Shown one piece after another: positions 1 to 8,700 of a DNA stretch of 64,000 nt. A program made the translations under genes and the position numbers. Position 1 is the first letter of the stretch, and every line of letters starts with the position of its first letter. The notes beneath the pieces were generated by a model, which saw nothing but the letters and a program-made list of their open reading frames with translations, did no database searches and had not been told where the DNA came from. This DNA comes from Streptomyces sp. A0642 (GTDB lineage Bacteria > Actinomycetota > Actinomycetes > Streptomycetales > Streptomycetaceae): positions 1 to 64,000 of the forward strand of contig NZ_SSBL01000031.1 in the NCBI RefSeq assembly GCF_004795105.1, in the 5' to 3' direction.

Positions 1-1056
1 GTCATCCTCGGCGGCGCCGCCCTCACCCGCGCCTACGTCGAACAGGACCTCCACGAGATCTACGAAGGCGAAGTCCGCTACGCCCGCGACGCCTTCGAAG
101 GGCTGCGCCTCATGGACGCCCTCATCGGGGTCAAACGCGGCGTTCCGGGAGCCGTCCTCCCCGAGCTGAAGCAGCGCCGGGTACCCAAGCGCGACACCGC
201 CGTGACGGAGGTCGAGGAGCCCGAGGAGGGCGTCCGTTCCGACGTCGCCGTCGACAATCCGGTCCCCACGCCGCCGTTCTGGGGGAGCCGGGTCGTCAAG
301 GGCATCCAGCTCAAGGAGTACGCCTCCTGGCTCGACGAGGGCGCCCTCTTCAAGGGCCAATGGGGCCTCAAGCAGGCCCGGGCCGGTGACGGACCGACGT
401 ACGAGGAGCTCGCCGAGACCGAGGGCCGCCCGCACCTGCGCGGCTGGCTCGACAAGCTCCACACCGAGAACCTCCTGGAAGCCGCCGTCGTCTACGGCTA
501 CTACCCCTGCGTGTCCAAGGGCGACGACCTGATCCTGCTCCACGAGGACGGTTCGGAGCGCACCCGCTTCACCTTCCCGCGCCAGCGCCGCGGCCGCCGC
601 CTGTGCCTCGCCGACTTCTTCCGCCCGGAGGAGTCCGGCGAGACCGACGTCGTCGGACTCCAGGTCGTCACGGTCGGCTCGAAGATCGGCGGCGAGACCG
701 CCAAGCTCTTCGAGTCCAACTCCTACCGCGACTACCTGGAGCTGCACGGCCTGTCCGTCCAGCTCGCCGAGGCACTCGCCGAGTACTGGCACGCCCGGGT
801 CCGCTCCGAGCTCGGCTTCGCGGGCGACGACCCGGCGGACGTCGAGGACATGTTCGCGCTCAAGTACCGTGGCGCGCGCTTCTCCCTCGGTTACGGCGCC
901 TGCCCGGACCTCGAGGACCGCGCGAAGATCGCCGACCTGCTCCAGCCGGAGCGGATCGGGGTGCACCTCTCGGAGGAGTTCCAGCTCCATCCCGAGCAGT
1001 CCACCGACGCGATCGTCATCCACCATCCCGAAGCGAAGTACTTCAACGCGCGGTAG
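1..1056 (+). CDS. metH: Cobalamin-dependent methionine synthase, C-terminal part
   Basis: Open at the window edge; 351 residues of the C-terminus are present. The first residues are the tail of the B12-binding module. The rest is the AdoMet-binding reactivation domain, with the signature R-x3-GYGACPDLEDR near residue 290, which binds S-adenosylmethionine during reductive methylation of inactive cobalamin. The enzyme moves a methyl group from methyltetrahydrofolate to homocysteine in the cytoplasm. The gene ends in Phe-Asn-Ala-Arg; its last 15 bases are repeated just after the stop. A strong hairpin follows at 1112-1147. Assignment is firm; the N-terminal homocysteine and folate domains lie outside the window. 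Confidence 0.96.
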   Translation, partial: VILGGAALTRAYVEQDLHEIYEGEVRYARDAFEGLRLMDALIGVKRGVPGAVLPELKQRRVPKRDTAVTEVEEPEEGVRSDVAVDNPVPTPPFWGSRVVKGIQLKEYASWLDEGALFKGQWGLKQARAGDGPTYEELAETEGRPHLRGWLDKLHTENLLEAAVVYGYYPCVSKGDDLILLHEDGSERTRFTFPRQRRGRRLCLADFFRPEESGETDVVGLQVVTVGSKIGGETAKLFESNSYRDYLELHGLSVQLAEALAEYWHARVRSELGFAGDDPADVEDMFALKYRGARFSLGYGACPDLEDRAKIADLLQPERIGVHLSEEFQLHPEQSTDAIVIHHPEAKYFNAR

Positions 1057-1078
1057 GACTCCGTTCAACGCGCGGTAG
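1042..1078 (+). repeat. 15-bp direct repeat across the metH stop
   Basis: TTCAACGCGCGGTAG occurs at 1042-1056 and again at 1064-1078, separated by 7 bp. The first copy encodes the last four residues and stop of metH. It looks like a local slippage duplication that left the reading frame intact. Confidence 0.9.
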
Positions 1079-1111
1079 CGCCGGGAGTCGTACACTGGTC
1101 GGTCCAGTGCA

Positions 1112-1147
1112 GGCCGGTCGCCCTCCCTCCGGGAAAGGCGGCCGGCC
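1112..1147 (+). terminator. Probable metH terminator hairpin
   Basis: Arms 1112-1122 and 1137-1147 pair over 11 bp with one G-U. They enclose a 14-nt loop and are followed by TTCTCGTCC. It lies after metH and 28 bp before the next start codon. A shorter inverted repeat, CACTGGTCGGTCCAGTG at 1093-1109, sits directly upstream and could be an operator. Confidence 0.55.
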
Positions 1148-1175
1148 TTCTCGTCCCTCATGGAAGGTGTGCCGG

Positions 1176-1877
1176 ATGACCAGTACGATCCCCGCGTCCC
1201 CGACCCGTACGGCCGAGGGCGGCGCCCTGCAGGCCGTCCTTCTCGACATGGACGGCACCCTCGTCGACACCGAGGGCTTCTGGTGGGACGCCGAGGTGTC
1301 GGTCTTCGCGGACCTGGGACACCGGCTGGACGAGGCGTGGAAAGACGTGGTCGTCGGTGGCCCGATGACCCGCAGCGCCGGATACCTCATGGAGGTCACC
1401 GGCGCGGACGTCACTCTCGACGAGCTGACCGTGCTGCTCAACGACCGGTTCGAGAAGCGCATCGCCGACGGGGTGCCGCTGATGCCGGGTGCGGCACGGC
1501 TGCTCGCCGAGCTCGCGAGACACGAGATCCCCACCGCCCTCGTCTCCGCCTCGCACCGGCGGATCATCGACCGGGTCCTGGACTCGGTGGGCCGTCACCA
1601 CTTCGCGCTCACCGTCGCGGGCGACGAGGTCACCCGCACCAAGCCCCACCCGGAGCCCTACCTCACGGCCGCGCGCGGCTTCGGGGCCGACCCGCGGCTC
1701 TGCGCGGTCATCGAGGACACCGCGACCGGTGTGGCCGCCGCGGAGGCGGCGGGGTGCCGGGTCGTCGCCGTGCCGTCCGTGTCGCCGATCGCACCGGCCC
1801 CCGGCCGGGTCGTCGTCGGTTCGCTCGAAGAAGTCGATCTCGCATTTCTCCGGGGTCTGGTCACCGGAGCACGCTGA
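1176..1877 (+). CDS. HAD-superfamily phosphatase (CbbY/PGMB-like)
   Basis: 233 residues. HAD motif I DMDGTLVDTE lies near residue 23; the second Asp is the general acid/base. Other HAD signatures follow: a Ser in the VSASH segment (motif II), the Lys of RTKPHPEPY (motif III) and IEDTATG (motif IV). The cap region between motif I and II is of the helical C1 type, as in beta-phosphoglucomutase and sugar-phosphate phosphatases. The ATG at 1176 is preceded by GGAAGG nine bases upstream. The substrate cannot be told from sequence. It follows the metH terminator, so it is probably transcribed separately. Confidence 0.85.
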   Translation: MTSTIPASPTRTAEGGALQAVLLDMDGTLVDTEGFWWDAEVSVFADLGHRLDEAWKDVVVGGPMTRSAGYLMEVTGADVTLDELTVLLNDRFEKRIADGVPLMPGAARLLAELARHEIPTALVSASHRRIIDRVLDSVGRHHFALTVAGDEVTRTKPHPEPYLTAARGFGADPRLCAVIEDTATGVAAAEAAGCRVVAVPSVSPIAPAPGRVVVGSLEEVDLAFLRGLVTGAR

Positions 1878-2238
1878 TCCGCGCACCGAGAGTATTTCTG
1901 TGAATGAATGGAAAAGCTCTCGCGGAAGGCCGTGCGTTTTATGTCGCCACGCGGTGTTGATTAGGCGGGGACATGTCACATCGCGAGATCTCCTTCGTCG
2001 TGACCTTCCTCACTCATTCGGTGACCGCGGCCTCGCCGGAATCGGTCGCACCGGCCGCCGGGGGTGCCCAAGTGTCCCGATTGGTGAATCCGTGTACGAA
2101 TCATTCCGCGCCCTCGAATTCGTCCCGCCGCCGACGTCACCGCATCCCTGATTACGAGCGGGACCGTGCCGGTCCGGCCCTGACGAGGCGCCTACTAATG
2201 TCGTTTTCTCCATGACCGCATGAGGGAGAACGTCCACG
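1878..2238. other. 361-bp intergenic region
   Basis: No credible gene. The base composition is visibly less GC-rich than neighbouring genes. A small hairpin (GGACCG 2161-2166, CGGTCC 2170-2175) and the AT-rich TACTAATG around 2193 lie shortly before the solute-binding protein. Its promoter is presumably here, but no convincing -35/-10 pair was seen. Confidence 0.5.
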
Positions 2239-3834
2239 ATGAACCGCAAGAATCTGGTGCTGCCGGCCGTCGTCGGCCTGCTCGCGCCCGTACTCGCCGC
2301 CTGCGGCGCGTCGGACGGCGGGAGCGATGGCAACGGCGCCATCGTTGTCGGCACTACGGACCAGTTCGTCGCATCCAAGGACGCCCCCGCGCCTCTCGAC
2401 CCCGCCATCGGCTACGAGGCGGGCGTCTGGAACGTGCTGCGGCAGACGGTCCAGACCCTGACGCACATCCCGCGCAGCGGCGGCCGGCCGGAGCCGGAGG
2501 CCGCTCAGAGCTGCCTGTTCACCGACAGGGCCAACGAGAGCTACCGCTGCACCCTGCGCAGCGGGCTGACCTTCGCGGACGGCAGCCCGGTCACCGCCGA
2601 GGACGTCAAGTACTCCATCGACCGGGTGATCCGGATCAAGTCCACCAACGGACCGGTGGCCCTGCTCAACAACATCGACACCGTCGAGACGAAGGGCGAC
2701 CGCGAGGTCGTATTCCACCTCCGGACCCCGGACGCCACCTTCCCGTACAAACTCGCGACGCCGCCCGCCGGAATAGTCCAGCGCGACAAATACCCGGCGA
2801 ACACTCCGCGCAGCGGATTCCAGGTGGACGGATCTGGCCCGTACACGATGAAGCCGGAAGTGAAGAACGGCCATGTGGAGAAGGTCGTCTTCACGAGGAA
2901 CCCCCGCTACAAAGGGGACCTCAAGGTGCTGAACGAGAAGGTCGAACTGGCTTCCTTCCCGGATGCCGGGGCCATGGGCAAGGCGCTCGACGAGAAGAAG
3001 ATCGACATGATGACGCGCACCATGTCGCCGAAACAGGCCCAGCAGATGACCGAGCATCCCAAGGACAGCGTCAAGCTCACCGAAATGCCCAGCCTCGCCA
3101 TCCGGTACCTCGGCTTCGACACCGAGGACCCCGCCGTGAAGAACAAGGCGGTCCGCCGGGCCATGGCCCAGATCATCGACCGCGGTGAGATCGCGAGCGA
3201 GGTGTACGGCACCACCGCCGAGCCGCTGTACTCGCTGATCCCCTCCAGCATCACCGGGCACACGAACTCGTTCTTCAACAAGTACGGCGAACCCAGCGCC
3301 GCCAAGGCGGCCGCGATCCTGAAGCGTGCCGGGATCGACACCCCGGTGAGGTTCACCCTGAACTACACGAGCGACTACTACGGCGAAGCCACCGCCGACG
3401 AGTTCAAGACGCTGCAGCGGCAGCTCAACAGCACCGGACTGTTCGACGTCGCCGTCAAGGGCACCCCCTGGGCGAAGTACCGCCCCGCGGAGCTGCGCGG
3501 CGAGTACGCCGTCTACGGCATGGGCTGGTTCCCCGACTTCCCCGACCCGGACAACTACACGGCGCCGTTCCTCGACAAGGACAACTTCCTCAACTCGCCC
3601 TACCGCTCGACCGCGGCCCAGAAGACCCTCATCCCGGAGTCCCGCCGCGAGGCCGACCGCAGCGCCGCGGCCAAGACCTTCCAGCGGCTCCAGGACATCG
3701 TCGCCGAGGACGTCCCCGTCCTGCCCGTCTGGCAGGGCAAGCAGTACGTCGCCTCCCGCCAAGGCCTCACGGGTGTCGAATGGGCGGTCACCTCGTCCGC
3801 CGACATCCACCTCTGGGAACTCGGCACCAACTGA
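2239..3834 (+). CDS. ABC transporter solute-binding lipoprotein, family 5 (peptide/nickel type)
   Basis: 531 residues. The N-terminus has a lipoprotein signal peptide, MNRKNLVLPAVVG through the lipobox LAAC, with Cys at residue 22. The body has the SBP family 5 layout: a GxxYxAGVWNVLRQTVQTL-like lobe, the LTFADGSPVTAEDVKYSIDR segment typical of DppA/OppA proteins, and a C-terminal VPVLPVWQGKQYVASR. It should sit outside the membrane and bind an oligopeptide or similar ligand. No permease or ATPase genes adjoin it, so it is an orphan binding protein or serves a distant transporter. The ATG has a GGGAG-type ribosome site 11 bases upstream. Confidence 0.9.
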   Translation: MNRKNLVLPAVVGLLAPVLAACGASDGGSDGNGAIVVGTTDQFVASKDAPAPLDPAIGYEAGVWNVLRQTVQTLTHIPRSGGRPEPEAAQSCLFTDRANESYRCTLRSGLTFADGSPVTAEDVKYSIDRVIRIKSTNGPVALLNNIDTVETKGDREVVFHLRTPDATFPYKLATPPAGIVQRDKYPANTPRSGFQVDGSGPYTMKPEVKNGHVEKVVFTRNPRYKGDLKVLNEKVELASFPDAGAMGKALDEKKIDMMTRTMSPKQAQQMTEHPKDSVKLTEMPSLAIRYLGFDTEDPAVKNKAVRRAMAQIIDRGEIASEVYGTTAEPLYSLIPSSITGHTNSFFNKYGEPSAAKAAAILKRAGIDTPVRFTLNYTSDYYGEATADEFKTLQRQLNSTGLFDVAVKGTPWAKYRPAELRGEYAVYGMGWFPDFPDPDNYTAPFLDKDNFLNSPYRSTAAQKTLIPESRREADRSAAAKTFQRLQDIVAEDVPVLPVWQGKQYVASRQGLTGVEWAVTSSADIHLWELGTN

Positions 3835-3840
3835 TCCGCA

Positions 3841-3881
3841 GCCCCGGCGCCCGGCCCTGCGGGGTCACTGGGCGCCGGGGC
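3841..3881. terminator. Bidirectional terminator between convergent genes
   Basis: Perfect 12-bp arms, GCCCCGGCGCCC at 3841-3852 and its complement at 3870-3881. The right arm lies inside the last codons of the response regulator on the other strand, so one hairpin probably serves both convergent genes. Confidence 0.7.
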
Positions 3882-4536
3882 GCACCAGTCCGCTCTCGTA
3901 CGCGTACACCGCGGCCTGCACCCGGTCGCGCAGCCCCAGCTTCGTCAGCACATGACCCACGTGCGTCTTGACCGTCGTCTCGCTGACGAACAGATCGGCG
4001 GCGATCTCCGCGTTCGACAGACCGCGGGCGACCAGCTTCAGGACCTCCACCTCACGGTCCGTGAGCGTGTGCAGGGTGTCCGGCACCGGCTCCTCGCCGG
4101 AGGGCAGGTGGTCCGCGTACTTGTCGAGCAGCCGTCGCGTGATGCTCGGGGCGAGCATCGCCTCACCACCGGCGACCACCCGGATCGCCTGCACCAGCTC
4201 ATGGGCCGGGGCGTCCTTCAGCAGGAAGCCGCTGGCGCCCGCCCGCAGCGCCTCCACCACGTACTCGTCGAGATCGAACGTGGTCAGCACCAGCACCTTC
4301 GCCGGACCGTCCCGGTCCGGCCCGGTGATCTGACGCGTCGCCTCGACGCCGTCCATCCGAGGCATCCGGATGTCCATCAGCACCACATCGGGCTGCAGCG
4401 CCCTCACCTGGTCGAGCGCCTGGAGACCGTCACCGGCCTCGCCCACCACCGCGAGATCGCCCTCCGCCTCCAGAATCATCCGGAAGCCGGTGCGCAGCAG
4501 CGGTTGGTCGTCGACCAGCAGGACGCGGATTGCCAC
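3865..4536 (-). CDS. NarL/LuxR-type response regulator
   Basis: 223 residues. The receiver domain covers 1-120, with the acidic pair D9/D10, phosphoacceptor D55 in VVLMDIRMPRMDG, T85-T86 and K107. A LuxR helix-turn-helix spans about 157-205 (LTDREVEVLKLVARGLSN...TVKTHVGHVLTKL). It is a DNA-binding transcription factor. No sensor kinase gene adjoins it. It starts nine bases after the stop of the RecB-like nuclease gene on the same strand, so the two are probably cotranscribed, an unusual pairing. The kinase partner must be encoded elsewhere. Confidence 0.94.
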   Translation of the reverse strand: MAIRVLLVDDQPLLRTGFRMILEAEGDLAVVGEAGDGLQALDQVRALQPDVVLMDIRMPRMDGVEATRQITGPDRDGPAKVLVLTTFDLDEYVVEALRAGASGFLLKDAPAHELVQAIRVVAGGEAMLAPSITRRLLDKYADHLPSGEEPVPDTLHTLTDREVEVLKLVARGLSNAEIAADLFVSETTVKTHVGHVLTKLGLRDRVQAAVYAYESGLVRPGAQ

Positions 4537-4545
4537 GGAATCTCC

Positions 4546-5457
4546 TCAATGTCCTTCAAGGGCGCCAGACCGGCCGGCCTCGGCCCGGACCGGCTCCATT
4601 CTGCCCTCCGCATCCTGCGGCGATTCCGCCGGGCGCACCGACAGCGGATACACCGGGGGAGTCCCGCCGAATTCGGGACAGAGCGCCTGGTGGTCGCACC
4701 AGCCGCACAGCTTCGTCGGCCGCGGCCGCCACTCGCCGGTCGCCGTCGCCAGCGAGATCGCGTCCCACAGGGCCAGCAGCTTGCGCTCCACCCGCTCCAG
4801 GTCCGCCACCACCGGGTCGTACGTCATCACGTCGCCGCTGCCGAGGTAGACCAACTGGAGCCGGCGCGGCACCACACCCCTGAGCCGCCAGATCACCAGC
4901 GCGTAGAACTTCATCTGGAACAGCGCGCCCTCCGCGTACTCCGGACGCGGCGCCTTCCCCGTCTTGTAGTCCACGATCCGGACCTCGCCCGTCGGCGCCA
5001 CGTCGATCCGGTCGATGACCCCGCGCAGCCGCAGCCCCGACTCCAGCTCGGTCTCGACGAACATCTCCCGCTCGGCCGGCTCCAGGCGCGTCGGATCCTC
5101 CAGCGAGAACCAGCGCTCCACCAGCCGCTCCGCCTCCGCCAGCCAGCGCGTGAGCCGCTCGCCCTCCGGATCCTCGGCGAACAGCTCCGCCAGCTCCGGC
5201 TTCGACTCGAGCAGCCGGTCCCACTGGGCGGGGATCAGCGACGTGGCCCGGACGGGGGTGCGTTCGGGCGCGGGATTGTCGAAGAGGCGCTCCAGCACCG
5301 CATGCACCAGCGTGCCCCGGGTAGCAGCCTCGCTGGGCTTCTGCGGGAGCTTGTCGATGACCCGGAACCGGTACAGCAGGGGGCACTGCATGAAATCGCT
5401 CGCCCGCGACGGCGAAAGGGACGAGGGTGGCTGGGGCGGACGGGGCACTGAGGTCAT
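4546..5457 (-). CDS. RecB-family exonuclease / PD-(D/E)XK nuclease
   Basis: 303 residues from the ATG at 5457. The reading frame stays open upstream to 5682, but that extension is low-complexity and antisense to the next gene, so the shorter start is preferred. The N-terminal LSPSRASDFMQCPLLYRFR is typical of RecB/Cas4-like nucleases. The catalytic segment EVRIVDYKTGKAP near residue 185 carries the D-x-K core. A C-terminal CGWCDHQALCPEFGG, with the early Cys, suggests a 4Fe-4S cluster site. It resembles stand-alone RecB-like proteins common in actinobacteria; the physiological DNA substrate is unknown. Confidence 0.88.
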   Translation of the reverse strand: MTSVPRPPQPPSSLSPSRASDFMQCPLLYRFRVIDKLPQKPSEAATRGTLVHAVLERLFDNPAPERTPVRATSLIPAQWDRLLESKPELAELFAEDPEGERLTRWLAEAERLVERWFSLEDPTRLEPAEREMFVETELESGLRLRGVIDRIDVAPTGEVRIVDYKTGKAPRPEYAEGALFQMKFYALVIWRLRGVVPRRLQLVYLGSGDVMTYDPVVADLERVERKLLALWDAISLATATGEWRPRPTKLCGWCDHQALCPEFGGTPPVYPLSVRPAESPQDAEGRMEPVRAEAGRSGALEGH

Positions 5458-5563
5458 GACGAAGACCCTACGGCCCGCTACTGACATCAATCGGCATACC
5501 ATCGACCACAGACCCTCGAACACTGCATGACCGTGCCGAAACGGCACCGACCGAAGGGACCCC

Positions 5564-6814
5564 GTGGACGAAAGCGGCGACAGCGGGCGGCCGCAGCCCG
5601 GCGCAGGGGGTAAGGGCCCCGGCGACGGCCCCGGCAAGGGCGCACCGGGACGCGGGGAAGAGCCGGGAGGCGGCATCCTCATGGGCCGCCCGTTCGGAGT
5701 ACCGGTCTACGTGGCGCCCAGCTGGTTCGTCGTGGCAGCCCTCATCACCTGGGTCTTCGGCGGGCAGCTCGACCGCGTCCTGCCCCACCTCGGCGCTGCG
5801 CGCTACCTGGTCGCGCTGTTCTTCGCGATCGCGTTCTACGCCTCCGTCCTCGTCCACGAACTCGCGCACACGGTCGCCGCGCTGCGTTACAAGCTCCCGG
5901 TCCGCCGCATCCAGCTCCAGTTCTTCGGCGGCGTCTCCGAGATCGAGAAGGAGTCCGAGACCCCCGGCCGCGAATTCGTCCTCGCCTTCGTCGGCCCGCT
6001 GCTCTCCCTCGTCCTCGCCGGCGTCTTCTACGTCCCGATGACGTTCGTCGAAGCCGGCACCGTGCCCGGCGTCCTGCTGGGCGGACTGATGATCTCCAAC
6101 CTCATCGTCGCCGCGTTCAACCTCCTGCCCGGCCTCCCCCTCGACGGCGGCCGGATGCTGCGCGCCGTCGTGTGGAAGATCACCGGCCGCCCGATGAGCG
6201 GCACCGTCGCCGCCGCCTGGGTCGGCCGCGCCCTCGCCGTCGTGACGCTCATCGGCCTGCCCCTCGTCACCCACACGGAGCTCCTCGGGAACGGCGACCG
6301 CGAGATCAGCGGCATGGACACCGTGACCGACGCCCTGCTGGCCGCGATCCTCGCCGCGATCATCTGGACCGGGGCGGGCAACAGCCTGCGGATGGCCCGG
6401 CTCCGTGAACACCTCCCCGACCTGCAGGCCCGCACCCTCACCCGGCGCGCCGTCCCGGTCGAGGCGGACACCCCGCTCTCCGAGGCCCTGCGCCGGGCCA
6501 ACGAGGCCGGCGCCCGCGCCCTCGTCGTCGTCGACGCCACCGGCGACCCCAAGGCCGTCGTCCGGGAGGCCGCCATCGTCGCGGTCCCCGAACACCGCCG
6601 CCCCTGGGTCGCCGTCGGCGGCCTCGCCCAGGACCTCACCGACGGCATGAAGGTCTCCGCCGAACTCGCCGGCGAACCCCTCCTGGACCGCCTCAAGGCC
6701 AGCCCCGCCACCGAGTACCTCGTCGTCGAGGACACCGGGGAGATCTACGGGGTGCTGTCCACCGCCGACGTCGAGCGTGCGTTCGTCGCCGCCATGGCCC
6801 GCCCCGCCGCCTGA
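5564..6814 (+). CDS. Site-2 protease (M50) with CBS domains
   Basis: 416 residues. The first 40 are a Gly/Pro-rich, probably disordered cytoplasmic tail. Multiple membrane helices follow. The zinc site HELAH is at 98-102 and the second metal ligand motif, NLLPGLPLDGG, ends near 196. After the membrane core two CBS-type modules occupy about 280-410 and probably sense adenine nucleotides. It should cleave substrates within the membrane, for example anti-sigma factors. The GTG start has GAAGGGA eight bases upstream. It is divergent from the RecB-like gene across about 105 bp. Confidence 0.9.
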   Translation: MDESGDSGRPQPGAGGKGPGDGPGKGAPGRGEEPGGGILMGRPFGVPVYVAPSWFVVAALITWVFGGQLDRVLPHLGAARYLVALFFAIAFYASVLVHELAHTVAALRYKLPVRRIQLQFFGGVSEIEKESETPGREFVLAFVGPLLSLVLAGVFYVPMTFVEAGTVPGVLLGGLMISNLIVAAFNLLPGLPLDGGRMLRAVVWKITGRPMSGTVAAAWVGRALAVVTLIGLPLVTHTELLGNGDREISGMDTVTDALLAAILAAIIWTGAGNSLRMARLREHLPDLQARTLTRRAVPVEADTPLSEALRRANEAGARALVVVDATGDPKAVVREAAIVAVPEHRRPWVAVGGLAQDLTDGMKVSAELAGEPLLDRLKASPATEYLVVEDTGEIYGVLSTADVERAFVAAMARPAA

Positions 6815-6862
6815 GCGGCCGCCGGCCCCGGGGCGGGCGGTCGGAGGCCCCGGAAACACCGG

Positions 6863-6868
6863 TACGCT
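6863..6868 (+). promoter_or_regulatory. -10 element of a leaderless promoter for trmI
   Basis: TACGCT lies six bases before the ATG at 6875. There is no purine-rich ribosome site in front of that ATG. This is the geometry of leaderless actinobacterial transcripts, which start at the A of the start codon. No good -35 hexamer is visible. Confidence 0.5.
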
Positions 6869-6874
6869 GGTCAC

Positions 6875-7780
6875 ATGTCTGAACCGACCGGTGCCGCCCG
6901 CCGACGCGGGCCCTTCAAGGTCGGGGACCAGGTCCAGCTCACGGATCCCAAGGGACGCCACTACACCTTCACGCTCGAAGCCGGAAAGAACTTCCACACC
7001 CACAAGGGTTCTTTCTCGCACGACGAGCTGATCGGTGCTCCCGAGGGCAGTGTTGTCCGTACCACGGGAAACGTCGTCTACCTGGCGCTGCGCCCCCTGC
7101 TCCCCGACTACGTCCTGTCCATGCCCCGCGGCGCCGCCGTGGTCTACCCCAAGGACGCGGGTCAGATCCTGGCCTTCGCCGACATCTTCCCCGGCGCCCG
7201 CGTCGTGGAAGCCGGCGTCGGATCCGGCGCACTCTCCACCTTCCTGCTCCGCGCCATCGGCGAGCAGGGCATGCTGCACTCCTACGAGCGCCGCGAGGAC
7301 TTCGCCGAGATCGCCCAGCAGAACGTCGAGCGCTACTTCGGCAGCCCGCACCCCGCCTGGCAGCTCACCGTCGGCGACCTCCAGGACAACCTGACGGAAA
7401 CCGACGTGGACCGCGTCGTCCTGGACATGCTCGCGCCCTGGGAGTGCCTGGACGTCGTCTCCAAGGCGCTCGTCCCCGGCGGCATCCTCTGCGCGTACGT
7501 CGCGACGACCACCCAGCTCTCCCGGACGGTCGAGTCCATCCGCGAGATCGGCTGCTTCGCCGAACCGCAGCCCTGGGAGTCGATGATCCGCAACTGGCAC
7601 GTCGAGGGTCTCGCCGTCCGCCCGGACCACCGCATGATCGGTCACACCGGCTTCCTCGTCACCGCCCGCCGGCTGGCCGACGGGGTCCAGGCCCCGCCGC
7701 GCCGCCGCCGCCCCTCCAAGGGCGCCTACGGCGACGACTACACCGGCCCGGGCAGCCAGAGCGGCTCCGACCGCGACTGA
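6875..7780 (+). CDS. trmI: tRNA (adenine-58-N1)-methyltransferase
   Basis: 301 residues, the normal length. The N-terminal beta domain has the GSFSHDELIG segment. The AdoMet motif I, VVEAGVGSGALSTFLL, is near residue 110, and the post-IV motif VVLDMLAPWE near 185. The protein methylates A58 in the T-loop of tRNA as a tetramer. A short basic, Gly/Ser-rich tail follows residue 275. In actinobacteria this gene commonly sits beside the proteasome ATPase gene, as here. The start is probably leaderless. Confidence 0.95.
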   Translation: MSEPTGAARRRGPFKVGDQVQLTDPKGRHYTFTLEAGKNFHTHKGSFSHDELIGAPEGSVVRTTGNVVYLALRPLLPDYVLSMPRGAAVVYPKDAGQILAFADIFPGARVVEAGVGSGALSTFLLRAIGEQGMLHSYERREDFAEIAQQNVERYFGSPHPAWQLTVGDLQDNLTETDVDRVVLDMLAPWECLDVVSKALVPGGILCAYVATTTQLSRTVESIREIGCFAEPQPWESMIRNWHVEGLAVRPDHRMIGHTGFLVTARRLADGVQAPPRRRRPSKGAYGDDYTGPGSQSGSDRD

Positions 7781-7784
7781 ACCA

Positions 7785-7810
7785 GGGGCGCGGCCCGTGC
7801 CGCGCGCCCC
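7785..7810 (+). terminator. Probable trmI terminator
   Basis: GGGGCGCGGC at 7785-7794 pairs with the complementary bases up to 7810, with a two-base bulge and a short loop. It starts four bases after the trmI stop. Confidence 0.5.
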
Positions 7811-8003
7811 GACGCACCGGCGCCGCCCCCTCACCCGGGAGCCGGGCGGCGAACGCCGGAGCGCGATCCGCGGCGACCCCACCGTTCCCCTGCCGTGTGA
7901 GGTGTGGCACGATGCTGGCCACCCCCACCCCGCCGCCGACGTCCCGCCGACGGCACCGCCTTTCCGGCATTCCGCACCACAGGAACCACAGGAGACCTCC
8001 CGC

Positions 8004-8594
8004 GTGCAGACCTCCGCGCTCCCGGACCTCGCGCACACCGGCACCACGCCGATGCACTGGCTCGCGACCGCGGCGGCCATGGCCGCCGTCGTCGCGGCGG
8101 CCGGCCTGCTCCAGCCGGACGCGAGCGCCTCGGCCTCCACGCCCCACCGCACCGCGGCGCAGCACGGCGCGCCGGCCCCCGTCGCCCCGCCCGACCCGGC
8201 CCGCGCGGACTTCCCCCTGGAATGCGGCGGGGTGGGTTACACCGTGACCAAGGAGGCCCCTGGGGACCTGGACGGCGACGGCCGGCCGGAAACGGTCGCG
8301 GTGGTCCACTGCGCGGCCGGATCCGGTACCCCGCCCAGCGGCGTATACGTCCTCACGCAGGGGAGCGGGGCCGCACCGCGGATCGTCGCGACCCTGGTGG
8401 ACCCCGTCCAGAAGATGAGCGTCGGCGACTTCGCCGTGCGTGACCGTGTCGTCTCCGCGACGCTGCTCGGTTACTCGTCGCCCGAGGTGCCCTCCTGCTG
8501 TCCGGACGAGCAGGAGAAGGTCACCTGGCAGTGGCAGAACGGCGCCTTCGTCCGCAGCAGCCAGTCGCAGGACCCGGCCGGCGCGGGCGTCTGA
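8004..8594 (+). CDS. Predicted secreted or membrane-anchored protein
   Basis: 196 residues from GTG 8004, which has ACAGGAG about ten bases upstream. The frame stays open further back, but the extension is low-complexity. An uncleaved or cleaved N-terminal hydrophobic segment lies near residues 18-35, followed by an Ala/Ser/Thr/Pro-rich linker. The domain begins with conserved-looking FPLECGGVGY and contains DLDGDGRPE, a calcium-binding-like repeat as in FG-GAP proteins. Two neighbouring Cys (SCCPDEQEK) end the domain. I do not recognise a function. It is convergent with the ferredoxin gene. Confidence 0.75.
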   Translation: MQTSALPDLAHTGTTPMHWLATAAAMAAVVAAAGLLQPDASASASTPHRTAAQHGAPAPVAPPDPARADFPLECGGVGYTVTKEAPGDLDGDGRPETVAVVHCAAGSGTPPSGVYVLTQGSGAAPRIVATLVDPVQKMSVGDFAVRDRVVSATLLGYSSPEVPSCCPDEQEKVTWQWQNGAFVRSSQSQDPAGAGV

Positions 8595-8611
8595 CCGTCA
8601 CCCCGCGTGTC

Positions 8612-8660
8612 CGCCGCCCCGTCCGGGACGGTGGTCGGGCGGCCTCAAAACGGGGCGGCG
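8612..8660. terminator. Bidirectional terminator between convergent genes
   Basis: Perfect 11-bp arms, CGCCGCCCCGT at 8612-8622 and its complement at 8650-8660, around a 27-nt loop. It sits between the secreted-protein gene and the convergent ferredoxin gene. Confidence 0.5.
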
Positions 8661-8700
8661 TCGGAGAGCGCGGCCGACGGCCCCGCGAGGGGGAGTGGGG

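Noticed and set aside
1878..2238. Small ORFs in the spacer before the solute-binding protein
   Set aside because: No ribosome sites, atypical codon use and no recognisable domain.
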